Assembly: GCA_023678885.1 (NCBI GenBank)
Contig: CM042957.1
Span: forward strand, 2,061,648 to 2,125,647
DNA from: Pogostemon cablin
Lineage: Eukaryota; Streptophyta; Magnoliopsida; Lamiales; Lamiaceae
Reading direction: 5' to 3'
Length of the DNA: 64,000 bases
Shown: positions 12,303-23,819 of the stretch, in pieces
Layout: every line of letters begins with the position of its first letter
Numbering within the stretch: position 1 is the first letter of the stretch
Program-made: the position numbers and the translations under genes
Notes under the pieces: generated by a model
What the model saw: the letters and a program-made list of their open reading frames with translations, nothing else
Database searches by the model: none
Told to the model about the DNA's origin: nothing

Positions 12303-12329
12303 CTAGCACGTAACCGCGTGCTACGCGGG
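12303..12329 (-). mobile_element. Helitron-type 3' terminus (minus orientation)
   Basis: On the minus strand the stem CCGCGT/ACGCGG (12314-12319 and 12323-12328) precedes TTACGTG and a terminal CTAG (12306-12303) followed by T. It matches the end at 10153. No Helitron protein was seen. Confidence 0.65.
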
Positions 12330-12679
12330 ATAATTGAATATTTATATAATAAAATTTAATAAAATAGGGTAATATAAATTTTGTTACTATAATCATTTTA
12401 TTTAATTATTATAAGCAAAAGATTGTGTAAGATCGCCTCGCATAAGTCCTTACGTGAAACTGATAAAAAAAGATAACATCATTAATAAGAAAGAATACTC
12501 AATCGATAATAAATAATAATAGTACAGTGAACTATCTACAATTTATTATATGAATAAAAATTGATAATCTTATAGGAAAATTGATAATATATTATATTAT
12601 ATTATATGAAATCATCAAATCTATAAAAGTGATAATATATTATATTATATTATATTATATTATATGAAATCATCAAATA

Positions 12680-12978
12680 GTCTCACCGTGAGACAATCTC
12701 ACAAAATGCTTGCCCATTATTATATTATTATTATATTGTATGAGACCGTTTGTGAGACGCATTAAAGTATGCCTATTATATAGATAAAATATGTTTAATG
12801 GTTGTTAAAGTATGTTTTGTAAAGTATGATGGATGATGAATTAAAGAATGATTTTAGAATATTATAATATGATTCATTATTGACATACTTTAACTACAAA
12901 TGAGCATACTTTGATAATGGGTCAACCCGTCTCACAACCGTCTCACAAAAAACCCGTCTCATAAGAGAGTCTCTCTTA
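12680..12978. repeat. Dispersed repeat with GAGAC/GTCTC ends, copy 1
   Basis: The sequence begins and ends with inverted runs of GTGAGAC/GTCTCAC and has an AT-rich core that contains TATATAGATAAAATATG. A colinear copy occurs at 61595-61870. It is noncoding and MITE-like; no clear target duplication was identified. Confidence 0.6.
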
Positions 12979-13202
12979 TTAAAATTATATTGTAAATTAT
13001 AGATGAATATATAATTTTGTCTTATAATTTTTAATATTACTCTTATTTTAGTAATTATTTTACCATAAACATAAGTATAAATATCAAAGTCCAACTAAAG
13101 TGCACTTGAACAATTTTAACTGTTGAATTGATTTACAATTCAATTTCCACCATAAAATAAAATAATAATTTTCTTTAAAAAAAATTACCCACTTCCCCAT
13201 TT

Positions 13203-13858
13203 TTAACCTATGAATATCGAACCCAAACGACGGCGTATTATTAATTTAATTATTTACTAAATTAATTAAGACAAGTGTGGCAATATAGTTTTTGGAATTT
13301 AATTATAATCTACTAAACAAGTAATTAAAATGGCAAATAAAATAAAGTCACTTAGAAGAATACAAAAGTGGATCAAGTAGGAGAATATGTAGCCCCATGA
13401 TAATCCAGTTTCACGCATTAATTTTCCTTCCTTGTGTTGATATCCAACTCTGCCTTGTGGAATATGGACGCATCACTAAACCATGCATATCTACTCTATA
13501 GACACAAGTAAACGCATGTCTACATGTGTCTATAGACACAAGTAAACGCATGTCTACATGTGTCTATAGAGTAGATATGCATGGTTTAGTGATGATTCCA
13601 TATTCCACAAGGCAGAGTCGGACATCAACCCACGGAAGAAAAATTAATGAGTGAAACTGAATTATCCTAGAGCTACCTATTCTCCATTCTTGAGTCACAT
13701 TCGTATTCTTCTAGTGTTTATTTTATTTTAATTGTTATTTAATATTCAACATAGTATTAGTTATTAGATTAAAACTCTCAAATTTATTGCCCTTATCTTA
13801 ATTAATTTAGTTAATAATTAAATTGATAATACGCCGTCCATTGGGTTCGATATTTAAC
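13203..13858. repeat. About 650-bp near-perfect palindrome
   Basis: The left arm starts with ATATCGAACCC and CGACGGCGTATTA (about 13214-13240). The right arm ends with TAATACGCCGTCC and GGGTTCGATAT (about 13827-13854). The arms remain complementary inward through TGCCTTGTGGAATATGG and CTAAACCATGCATATCTAC up to the centre near 13530. The centre holds a 34-bp unit repeated directly (13496-13529 and 13530-13563). The right outer flank (GGGTTCGATATTTAACTTGG) resembles LTR 3' regions, so the arms may come from two head-to-head retroelement pieces. Confidence 0.8.
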
Positions 13859-13929
13859 TTGGTCGCTTATCTAAGCTACAATCACATCCTTCATACTTAG
13901 GGATTAATTTTGCGTGCAAAGAAAACGCG

Positions 13930-14346
13930 CATCAATAATAATTATATGAACCATATTTTTATATTTTAATATTCTATCTTTTGTTCTTCTTTTTAATCAT
14001 ATTATTATTATTATTTTCTCTAACACTTCTTCTTTTGTTTCTCCTTTATAGATTCCACTTTCATATTATTTATAATCTACTCTAATTTATTTTTTCTTTT
14101 ATACTTTTATATGATCTTATATGTAGGTTCAATCATTCTCCTTAAAGGTATCATTATATTTTTTAATTTTTTGTTATCTTATTTTTTTCTCTTCGATTTT
14201 TGTGTTTTTTTAATAATAATTCTATAAACTTTATTTTTATAATTTAATTTATTTTATCTTCTTTTATACTTTTATTTGATTGATATTATTTTTATATTTA
14301 ATTATTATCATATTTGATGTTATTTGTAGGTCCAATTATTCTTATT

Positions 14347-14425
<79 letters not shown>

Positions 14426-15400
14426 CTATCCTTTTTTCTTGAATTTTTGTGTTTGCTTTATAATAATTCTATAAACCCTATTTTAATATTTTAATATTAT
14501 TTCTTTTGTTCTTCTTTTTAATCATCTTTTTATTATTTTTTTCTCTAATGCTTCTTTTTATTCTCTTTTACAGATTATACTTTCATACTCCTATTTATAA
14601 TCTGTTATAATTTATTTTGTCTTTTATACTTTTGTATGATCTTATATGTGGGTTCAACCATTTAAGGTATCATTATACTTTTTAAAATATAAAAATGGGG
14701 TTCTTAGAATTATTCTAAAGCATACATAAAAATTGAAGAAAAAAATATACAAAAAAAAAGAATGATACCTCAAATGAGAATGATTGAACCAACAAATAAG
14801 AACAAATATGAGAATGATTGAACCAACAAATAAGAACAAAATAAGAATAATTGAACCTAAAAATAATATCAAATCAAATAAAAGTATAAAAGAAGATAAA
14901 ATAAATTAAATTATAAAAATAAGGTTTATAGAATTATTAAAAAAACAAAAGAACGGAAGAGAAAGAAAATAAGATAACAAAAAATTAAAAAATATAATGA
15001 GAATGATTGAATCTGCATATAAAATGCGTACTGATGACTTTTTTTAATGATCGAAACTGCAAATAAGATTAAATAAAAATAAGAACAATAAAATTAAAAA
15101 AAACTTTAAAAATAGAGTTTATAAAATATAAAGATAACACAAAAAAATATATATAAATCATAAGATAAACGAAAAAAAAGAATGATGTCTCAAATGATAA
15201 TATTTGAACCTGAAAATAAAATTAAAAAGAATAAAAAAATATAGAATATTAAAATATAAAAATAGAGTTTATACAATTATTATAAAAGCAAACACAAAAA
15301 AAGAAAAAAAAAAGAATAATATCTCAAATGAGAATGATAGGACCTACAAATAAGATAAAATATGAGATGATTGAACTAATAAATAATATCAAATAAAAGT
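13930..15400. repeat. AT-rich repeat family B, inverted copies
   Basis: A noncoding AT-rich unit containing GAATGATTGAACCTACAAA, AAAAGTATAAAAGAAGATAA and ATAAGATAACAAAAAATT is present in minus orientation at about 13940-14680 and in plus orientation from about 14690 to 15390. Further pieces occur at 16570-17140, 19500-20090 and 21180-21540. The units are interrupted by other transposons. No coding capacity was seen and the class of element is unknown. Confidence 0.6.
14350..14421. repeat. (TA)n microsatellite
   Basis: About 70 bp of TA dinucleotides embedded in the AT-rich repeat family. The apparent open frame through it (poly Ile-Tyr) is an artefact. Confidence 0.95.
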
Positions 15401-15401
15401 A

Positions 15402-16568
15402 CTCCCTCCGTCCCAATACACTTTTCACATTTCCTCATTTGGTTGTCCCAACAGTTTTCACACCCCAAAAAAGAAAAAAAATCAAATCAAAAATATCCTT
15501 GCATTATCTTTTATTTTAAAAAATGCCATCATATATTTATAATTTAAAATATTAATTATATACAGAAACATATTTAACTTAACAATAATTATCCTAACCC
15601 AACCCCAACCCAACCCAATTACCCAACCCAAATCTAAACATTAAGAATCCCAACATATTAGATATGTTCGATAATCAGCATCTTGTTAGAAGCTTCAATC
15701 TTAGATCTCATCTCTCTCACACACCAAGATCTCAACCCCACCACCTGTCGCCGTTTCTGCCCATCACCCTCGCCGGAGAATCTTCAACCTTAGATCCCCT
15801 TTCTCTCTCTCTCACCTACATCTCAACCCACCACCCGTCGTCGTTTCTCCCACCACCCTCGTCGGAGAACCTTCAACGTTAGATCCCCTTTCTCTCACCT
15901 AGATCTCAACCTCACCATTATCGCCGGACGATGTGCCGCCGGATCCGACTTCAGCCGCTCTAACCCATCGTTGTTTTCCCCCACCACCCTCTCCAGACGA
16001 TGCGCCACCAGATCTGACTCCATCTCGCCGGACGATGCGCCACCAGATCCACTCTACCCAGCGCTGGTCTGTCACTGCTCGCTGTCGGTCTTCTACAGTC
16101 GTTCGGTCTGTGATGCCCTCTTCTCAGAATCTGTAGTATCCATACTTAAATCCAATAGAGGTGGTTAATAACGATGATGTTCAAGTTTTTTTTCTTTTCT
16201 TTTTCATGGTTTTTTTTCGTATTTCTGTTGGCTTTTGAGACTGTTTATTACGCTTGATTTTTGATTTGGTTCTCCGATTTGGTGTTTGCCATTTTTAATT
16301 ATATTTTTCTTTCAATTAAATTATGCATCCAACTTCTAAACTGATGAATGTCTGAATTGGTCTGTCTGGGTTGGGATCACTCCTCCTGCTCTCTATCTGT
16401 TTCTGTTACTGCTATGGGATTAATTCTAATTATAAATTTAATCCCTTTGCAATTTATATCTGAATGTACAAATTTGCCCCCGAAAAGTTAGTTTGAAAAG
16501 TCAAAGAATGTGAACAGTAAAATTTTTTTGTAACAGTATGTGTGAAGACTGAGCTGGGACGGAGGGAG
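15402..16568. mobile_element. Large non-autonomous mariner-type element with GC-rich cargo
   Basis: Bounded by TA|CTCCCTCCGTCCCA on the left and GGGACGGAGGGAG|TA on the right, as expected for a Stowaway/mariner element. Length is 1167 bp, unusually long for a MITE. Its middle (about 15690-16100) is far richer in GC than the surroundings and holds diverged tandem units of about 75 bp with CGCCGGAGAA, CTTCAACSTTAGATCCC and CACCACCCGTCG. No catalytic transposase motif is visible. The middle may be a captured leader or promoter of a host gene, or a relic of the parent element's own 5' region. Confidence 0.75.
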
Positions 16569-16569
16569 T

Positions 16570-17190
16570 ATTAAAGAAGAGAAAAAAAATTAAATTATAA
16601 AAATAGGGTTTATAAAGTTATTCAAAAAACACAAAAAAATCGAAGAGAAAAAAAATAAGATGACAAAAAATTAAAAAAGTATAATGACACCTTTAAGGAG
16701 AATGAGTGAAACTGCATATAAAGATCAAATAAAAGTATAAAAGACAGACAAATTAGAGTATATTACAAATAATATGAAAGTTTAATATGTAAAAGAGAAA
16801 AAAAAAAGCATTAAAGAAAAAAAAAAGAGAATTAAAAAGAAGAACAAAATATAGAATATTAAAATTTAAAAATATGGTTTATACAATTATTATTATAAAG
16901 CAAACACAAAATAAAAAAAGACAAAAACAAAAGAATATTACCTCAAATGAGAATAATTGAACTTACAAATAAGTTCAAATATGATAATAATTAAACCTAA
17001 AAATAATATAAAATAAAAGTTTAAAAGAAGATAAAATAAATTAAATTATAAAAATAAAGTTTATAGAATCATTAAAAAAATATTAAAATCAAAGAGAAAA
17101 AAAAATAAGATAACAAAAAATTAAAAAGTATATTATAGGAATTATTACTATTTAGTACAAAATATATACTAATATTACTAGAAGATACAA
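16570..17190. repeat. AT-rich repeat family B, further copies
   Basis: Plus-orientation pieces of the unit described at 13930-15400, directly right of the large mariner-type element, which apparently inserted into them. No genes. Confidence 0.5.
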
Positions 17191-17198
17191 AGTATATA

Positions 17199-17462
17199 CT
17201 CCCTCCGTCCCATTTCAGATGACACACTTTCCATTTTGGGTTGTCCCACAAAAGTTTGCACCTTCCAAAAAAAGCAAAAAGTCAAACACAATCACCCTTC
17301 CCCATTCACTTTATTTACAAAAAAACCACCACTACCTAACTCACCTAACATACTTTATCATTTATTTATTACCCATAAAATACCATAATACCCCTAAAAG
17401 TTATCACTTTCTTAATCTCCGTGCCGGAAAGAGGTGTGCAGTCTTTTCCGGGACGGAGGGAG
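17199..17462. mobile_element. Stowaway element (mariner-type MITE)
   Basis: TA|CTCCCTCCGTCCCATTTCAG at the left and CGGGACGGAGGGAG|TA at the right give inverted termini and a TA duplication. It shares subterminal text (TTGTCCCACAAAAGTTTGCA) with the element at 10987-11218. Noncoding. Confidence 0.85.
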
Positions 17463-17519
17463 TAATTTATTAATACCATGTACAAAAATAGGTAATGAAA
17501 AGTCTCAACTACCCCTTTA

Positions 17520-18090
17520 TGAATGTCGCTGAATACAACTGTATTGAATACACTTTTTACATACATCGTACAGATTTCTTATTGCATTATAATCTAATGC
17601 AAAAAAAATATATCTAAATATTCTGAATACTTATCTAAATATTTTTTAATACATCATGCAAATTTCTTATCTTATATAATATGCATACGAAAATATGTTT
17701 AAATATGTTGAATACTTATCTAATTATATTTGTAGTACTGCAAATTTCTTATCGTAATCTAATTTTGATACCAAATATACATCATGTAATCTGATACAAA
17801 ATATATTTAAATATTCTGAATACTTATCTAATTATTTATTAATACTGCTGATATTAGTCTAATCTAATACAAAATCTAAATATTTTGAATACTTATCCTA
17901 ATATTTTTTAATACATTATACAAATTTCTTATTGTAAAATTATCTGGATACCAAAATATATATAAATATTCTAAATACTTATATAAATATTTTATGTATA
18001 TATTTTTGAATACATTGTGAGGATTTTTTTTATCATAATATAATCTAAATACCAAAATATATGTAAATATTTCTGAAGACATCATCTTTA
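17520..18090. repeat. Degenerate tandem AT-rich repeats
   Basis: Five or six diverged units of about 90-120 bp, each with ATACTTATCTAA(A/T)TAT, TTTTTAATACAT and CAAATTTCTTAT. This is probably an old tandem array. No coding potential. Confidence 0.55.
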
Positions 18091-18292
18091 ATTAATTAAT
18101 TAGTTTAATACAATACCATTAAACCTATTTTTTTAATGTTTGACGCATGATTGACAAATCCCCAACATATCTCCTATTTTCATGGAGAGATTAATGATCA
18201 ATTAATTTTAAATATTATTAAACTTAAATATGATTAAATGTGGTATTTGATTAATATAATTTAGATATTGTACCTAATAATAATAAATGTTA

Positions 18293-19446
18293 GGGCAAAG
18301 GGTCATATAGACCCTTCTTCTTATCCGATGGGCTCAAATGAGCCCTCCATCTTTCTTTTTGTTCATTCATGCACTTTTTCTTTGAACAGAGGATCAATTA
18401 AACCCTTTAATTTGTAATATTAAGCAACTAAACCCTTCAGTAATCATTTAACCCCTTTTTCTTTATAATAACTAAATCAAATATACCCATCTACAATAAA
18501 TTAAATCTAAAAACTTTTATAGTTTTATAAATTAAATTTATATTTGTTTTATTTTTTGTTTCTGTTCCATTTTTTATTTTGCCTCTAATACTTCTCTTTT
18601 CCTTTATCATTATTATGGGGTACTTTTAAATAAATAAAAATGTAAGATTATTTTTCTTTATTTTAATTTCTTTCCGTTTGTGCCTCATTTTTTCATAACA
18701 TTCTTTAATTTATTTATATGCTTTGTTTTTATTATTATCATTTTTTAAACCTCTTTTTTTACTTAATTCATTATGTATATAACTATATTCAACAATAAAT
18801 TATATATAATGAGCAAAATATTATATATGCCGATTTTTTATTTTATTCCATTTAATTACATTTATTAATTACCTTTGTTTGTCTATAATTATTTAAATTT
18901 ATCAATCGATCCATTTTCTTAATAAGTATAACTTTTTATTTGTCGTATTGTTTATGGAAATAGTTCAACTTGAAAGAAATTATTTTTCCTTTATTACCTA
19001 TTACTTTTAGTAAAAGAAAAAATTAAAATAAAAAAAGAAATAACATTACATTTTTATTTATTAGAAAGTACTCAATAATAATAAAATAAAAGAGAAGGAT
19101 TAATTAGAGAGGAAAAATAAATAAATAAATAAACGAACAGAAACAAAAAATTAAAACAAAAAAAAAAATGAAAGGGAAGAAGTTGCCAGGATCGATTTAA
19201 TGGGTATGAAAGGTTTTAGATTTCATTTAGAGTAGATGGATGGGTATGTTTGATTTAGTTATTAAAGAAAAAAGAGTTTAAATAACTAAAAATAATAGGT
19301 AACGGGTATAGTTGATTAATGATAGAAACTAAGGGGTTTAATTGATCCTCTATTTAAAGAAAAAGGGTGTGAATGATAAAAAAGAAAGATTGAGGGCTTA
19401 TTTGTTTCCACCAAATAAGAATAAGGGTCTACATGACCCTTTGCCC
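18293..19446. mobile_element. Mutator-type non-autonomous element, 9-bp target duplication
   Basis: Long terminal inverted repeats begin GGGCAAAGGGTCATATAGAC and end with the complement at GGGTCTACATGACCCTTTGCCC; the arms stay similar for over 200 bp. The element is flanked by perfect 9-bp direct repeats TAAATGTTA at 18284-18292 and 19447-19455. Nine-bp duplications with long inverted repeats point to the Mutator superfamily. The interior is AT-rich and noncoding, so movement would have needed a transposase from elsewhere. Confidence 0.85.
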
Positions 19447-19690
19447 TAAATGTTAATAAATTGTATCTATAAGTAATGGACCCTATATTATAATACCTTT
19501 AAACAAAAAGGTTGAATCTGCATCATATAAAAGTATAAAAGACAGAACAAATTAAAGTAGATTATAAATAATATAAAAGTTGAATCTGTAAAATCAAAGA
19601 GAAAAAAAAAGATAACAAAAAATTACTAAAAACTATAATGATACATTTAAGAAGAATGATTTTACCTACAAATAAGATCAAATAAAAGTA

Positions 19691-19944
19691 TTTCATCTGT
19701 TCCATCCTAATGGTTACATATTTCCATTTTGGGCGTCTCATCATAATGGTTACATTTCCCTTTTTAGCATATGAGACCCACACAAATTAATTATTTATCT
19801 CTCCATGGGTCCACTCATCCCACTGATACACCTACTTACTTTACATTAAATTATTATTTCTCTCACCTCAATACACACTAAAATATTATATTCATTAATC
19901 CCGTGCAAAAAACAAACGTAACCATAAGGACGGGATGTAAGAAG
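19691..19944. mobile_element. Stowaway-like element, family C copy 1
   Basis: Flanked by TA and bounded by TTTCATCTGTTCCATCCTAATGG and the inverse ending CCATAAGGACGGGATG. The internal motif TAATGGTTACATTT is repeated near the left end. A second copy in reverse orientation is split by the solo LTR at 54.9-56.7 kb. Confidence 0.65.
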
Positions 19945-20289
19945 TATAAAAGACAAACAAATTAGAGTAGATTATAAATAATATTAAAAGTAGAACCGTA
20001 AAAAAAAGAAAAAAAAGAAGTATTAGAGAAAAAAAAGCAAAAAATAATTAAAAAGAAGAACAAAAGAATGAAATAATTACTAGTATTAGATACAAACTTT
20101 AAATATATAATTATTTTAAGATATATCACTAAAAATAAATGATTTGTAGGTACAATATTTAAGATTGAAATACCCACATTATCCTTATCCTTAATTATAA
20201 TAAATCCTATCATATCTGTTCCACTTTTATCGCATATGTAGTTTTAGGATTTCTTAACTTTCATTAATCCATAACATAATTCCACGCAA

Positions 20290-20770
20290 TTTGAGATCAA
20301 ATAATGCACCCATTCACCCACCATCTGAACATCAAAAGACAGATCCATCGAACATCAAAAGACATATCCATCTTCAAGATTTCATCTTTCTCCTATCTCT
20401 CTACCAATTCATCTATCTCCCCTTTCTCATCTCTCTCTACCAAATTGTAGTTTTATCGGCGGATCCAATGTTTGCCCTTTTTCCTTGTTCATCCTCGTCG
20501 CCGTCACCGAGTTCCATCATTTGTCTTATGCCGGAATCACGAAGACTTTTGGAGATCACAAATCTACAAGCCGGTCAGATCTACCACGCCACGGCACAGT
20601 TGTTGTCGGAGTTCATCGCCACCGTGACCGGCCACAACTCTCGTCGGTAGATCTTCTCTTTATTCAGATCTACCACGCCAAGTGCTGTCGGAGTTTCGTT
20701 GTCGCTAGAGAAGGAGGGTATGTGGAAGATCGTGGGTAGGGCGATCTCACATCTAGGGTTTGTATATCCA
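20290..20770 (+). other. GC-rich patch, possible captured leader sequence
   Basis: A locally GC-rich stretch with pyrimidine-rich text, GCCGTCACCGAG and a repeated AGATCTACCACGCCA block, in otherwise AT-rich repeat DNA. Two open frames overlap here, but neither has a recognisable domain. It resembles the cargo inside 15402-16568 in style (pyrimidine-rich, CGCCG-containing, GATCT boxes). It may be a 5' untranslated region or promoter fragment carried by a transposon. Confidence 0.4.
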
Positions 20771-21179
20771 TTTCATTTTTTGGTCCTGCAATCGTTGTTT
20801 AGTTATTTTATCAGTAGATCCATTAAGATTTTTATTTTTGTTCCCTTATATATTTATTTAGATGATTGTAAGATTCCTCTTCATATCTTTGTAATTTGTA
20901 GAAATTGGATTTGCAAATTGAATTCGTGCAGTAATTAGAATCTGCATTTCGTGCTGAAAAAAATAACTAAAAAAAGCATTTCTTGAACGGAATTTGCATT
21001 TCGTGTAGAAAAAATCAACTAAACTTTTAACTTTCCAAAAAAATATGCATTTCTTAATTTGCATTTCGTGTAATTTCGTGCAATCACATTATTTGGGGAA
21101 AAAATGCCATTACAAAAAATAGTTAATTTGTGTATATAATAGTTAATTTTAGATATGTATTGTATATGAGTAACTACCT

Positions 21180-21543
21180 CAATATAAAATATTAAAATAT
21201 AAAAATAGAATTAATTGAATTATTAAAAAACAAACACAACAATTAAAGAAAAAAAAGATATAAAAAAAATATTACCTCAAATGAAAATAATTGAACCTAC
21301 AAATATAATCAAATATGATAATAATTAAACCTAAAAATACTATCAATAAAATTATAAAAGAAGATAAAATAAATCAAATTATAAAAATAGAGTATAGAAT
21401 TATTAAAAAAACACACAAAAATCGAAGAAAAACATTAAGATAACAAAAAATTAAAAAAATAATGATACCTTTAAGGAGAATGATTGAACATACGTATAAG
21501 ATCATATAAAAATATAAAATACAAAACAAATTAGAATAAATTA
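21180..21543. repeat. AT-rich repeat family B, last copy
   Basis: Plus-orientation copy of the unit seen at 13930-15400 (GAATGATTGAAC, AAAAGTATAAAA-like and AAGATAACAAAAAATT blocks). It stops at the mariner terminus at 21545. Confidence 0.5.
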
Positions 21544-21544
21544 T

Positions 21545-21575
21545 ACTCCCTCTATCCCATATAGAAATTTAAGAA
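21545..21575 (+). mobile_element. Possible left terminus of the mariner-like element
   Basis: TA|CTCCCTCTATCCCATATAG resembles the CTCCCTCCGTCCC terminus of plant mariner/Stowaway elements and lies 650 bp upstream of the transposase reading frame on the same strand. A matching right terminus was not found downstream, so the element may be 3' truncated. Confidence 0.45.
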
Positions 21576-22199
21576 AAATTACTTTTTTTACTTTTCAACT
21601 AAATTTTTTAAGGTAAAATTGTCCATATCACTAGGAAAGCATTTGGGATTAACTACATCATTATAGTTAATCCCAAATATATACTACACATAAAAAAATG
21701 CAGAAAATCATACAACCACAATACTTTAAATGAAACACTCCCGAAACAAATTTAAATTCGATGTTTATACAGTACCATAATTAAATATAGCCTCCATCAA
21801 TAAATCTACTGTTTACATACCAAATTCAAAACTGTAAACTTAAAATAAAGATTTCCTAACATTAAGAAAGTTGTTGAAGTAATGTGTTCTTAAAATATAG
21901 ACTCCTCCATCCTGCAAATGAGTTTTAAGAACTTTTCCCTCCAAAAAACCTGTCAAATCAATGTAAATCCCTCCAAATAAGCATAAATCCCTCCAAATCT
22001 AATGAAATTTTACATATGAAAAAAAATTGAATGGTCTGGATTTACCTCTCTAAGAGTTTTCCCTCCAATATTTCAGAAGCTTGCTTCATTTTCCCTCCAA
22101 ATTCACCACAATAAATACAAGCATCAGATTTAATGGTCTCATTAAGTTGCTAGAATTAAATGGAAACAACTAGTCACAAAAGTTTCAACAAAAAATAAA

Positions 22200-23594
22200 A
22201 ACAGGATTGCTCAGTATTTATTGCACCATAGTATTGATGGCAAGATAAATCATGGAAAGTCAAGGGAGGCAGTGGAGCTGTTTGGGGTTTCTAGAAGAAC
22301 AGTTTGCAAAATATGGGCTGCTGCACAAAAACAACTGAAGGAAGGAAAACCTATGCATCTTCAGTCCAACAAGTTGGGAGTTCCAATCAAGAAAAAGTTG
22401 CAGTTTAATGAAGATTTGATAAAGGAAATACCCTTTGAAAGCAGATCAACAATAAGAGCACTTGCAAAGGAGGTAAAAATCAGCAAATCTAGAGTTGCAA
22501 GATGGGTTAAGGAAGGTGAAATGAGGGCACACACAAATGCTATAAATCCTGATCTTACTCAAGTGAATATGCTACAAAGGCTTAATTATTGTTTGAATGC
22601 AATCTCTTATGACAGCTTTTCAAACAAGTGTGTGTTTAGTGAAATGCACAATGTTGTGCACATTGATGAAAAATGGTTTTATATAACAAGGTGTAGTGAG
22701 AGGTATTACATAGTTCCGGGGGAGGAGTCACATAGAACATGCAAGTCAAAACGACTCATTACAAAGGTCATGTTTATGAGTGCAGTCTCAAGGCATATTT
22801 TTAATGATGAGGGGCAAGGTTTGTTTGATGGAAAATTTGGAATTTTTCCATTTTCAAAAGTGGAGCCAGCAATGAGGAAATCAAAAAATAGAGCACGGGG
22901 AACAATGGTGACTAAGCCTATTGATACAGTCAACAAAGAAGTAATCAAAGAGTGTATAATCAGTCAGGTACATAGTCAGCCTTTTTCAAGGTCATCATCC
23001 TGTTACTTGCTGAATATTGATAAATATTGTATACTAATTCATGTTATTGAACAGATTATACCAGCAATTAAGGCTAAATGGCCTCAAGCAATGAGCAAGA
23101 ACATATTTATCCAACAGGATAATGCAAAACCACATTTTCGAGACCATGATTTGGAGTTTGGAAGGGCTGCACGATCTGATGGATTTAACATCAGAATGGT
23201 ATGCTAACCTCCAAACTCACCCGACACTAACATAAATGATTTAGACTGTTTTAGGTCAATTCAATCATTACAGGTATCCACTGCAAGTTACACAGTGGAG
23301 CAATTGTTGGAGCAAGTGAAGTTGTCATATGAAAATTTGACACCTATGACTCTCAACAAGGTTTTTCTAAGTCTTCAATGTTGTCTCATTGAGATAACGA
23401 AGGTCAACGGGAGAAACAACTACAAGTTGCCACATATGGGTAAAGATAAGTTGTTGAGACAAAATGCATTGCCTATGAGTTTAGATGTGGATGTGGACTT
23501 GGTAAGGGCTTGCATCCAAAAGATAACTGAAGAAGGGAATGGCTATGAGCTTGTTTATGACATTTCAGGTCTGATGCATAGTCTAGGTTGTTAG
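22200..23594 (+). pseudogene. Mariner-like (DD39D) transposase with one internal stop
   Basis: Cut-and-paste transposase of the plant mariner-like family. It shows an N-terminal helix-turn-helix region (SIDGKINHG ... FGVSRRTVCKIW), then the catalytic first Asp in VVHIDEKWFY, the second in IFIQQDNAKPH and the third in NSPDTNINDLD. Exactly 39 residues lie between the second and third Asp. A GT-AG intron of 87 nt (22968-23054) fits between ISQ and IIPAIKAKWP and happens to keep the frame open if unspliced. The coding frame is broken by TAA at 23205-23207, where the family has a Gln in the QPPNSPD motif. The frame then continues to 23594. No convincing initiator Met is visible; the open frame runs back to about 22146. 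Probably inactive unless the stop is read through. Confidence 0.85.
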
Positions 23595-23614
23595 AACATG
23601 CATGTTAGGGGTCT

Positions 23615-23800
23615 GTTTTCTGATGTTTACAACATAAATATTCATCTTCGGATGCTATTTCACTATATTTAAGATGTTTAAGCTGTAAACATTATAGAAC
23701 TAGGGCTTTTGATGTTTACAGCATAAACATTCATTCTAGTAAGCATAACTATATGTAAAATGTTTAAGTTGTAAACATTTCTAATGTTTTCTAATGAATT
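23615..23800. repeat. Short direct repeat downstream of the transposase
   Basis: Two imperfect copies of a block containing GATGTTTACARCATAAA and AAGYTGTAAACATT occupy this stretch. They sit between the transposase end and the 240-bp repeats and may be part of the element's 3' region. Confidence 0.45.
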
Positions 23801-23819
23801 TTAAGTTTATTTTTGTGTA

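Noticed and set aside
14280..14474. Open frame of repeated Ile-Tyr
   Set aside because: It is a translation of a (TA)n microsatellite.
20291..20938. Three overlapping open frames of 79-119 codons
   Set aside because: They fall in a pyrimidine-rich patch resembling untranslated leader sequence, with no conserved motif.
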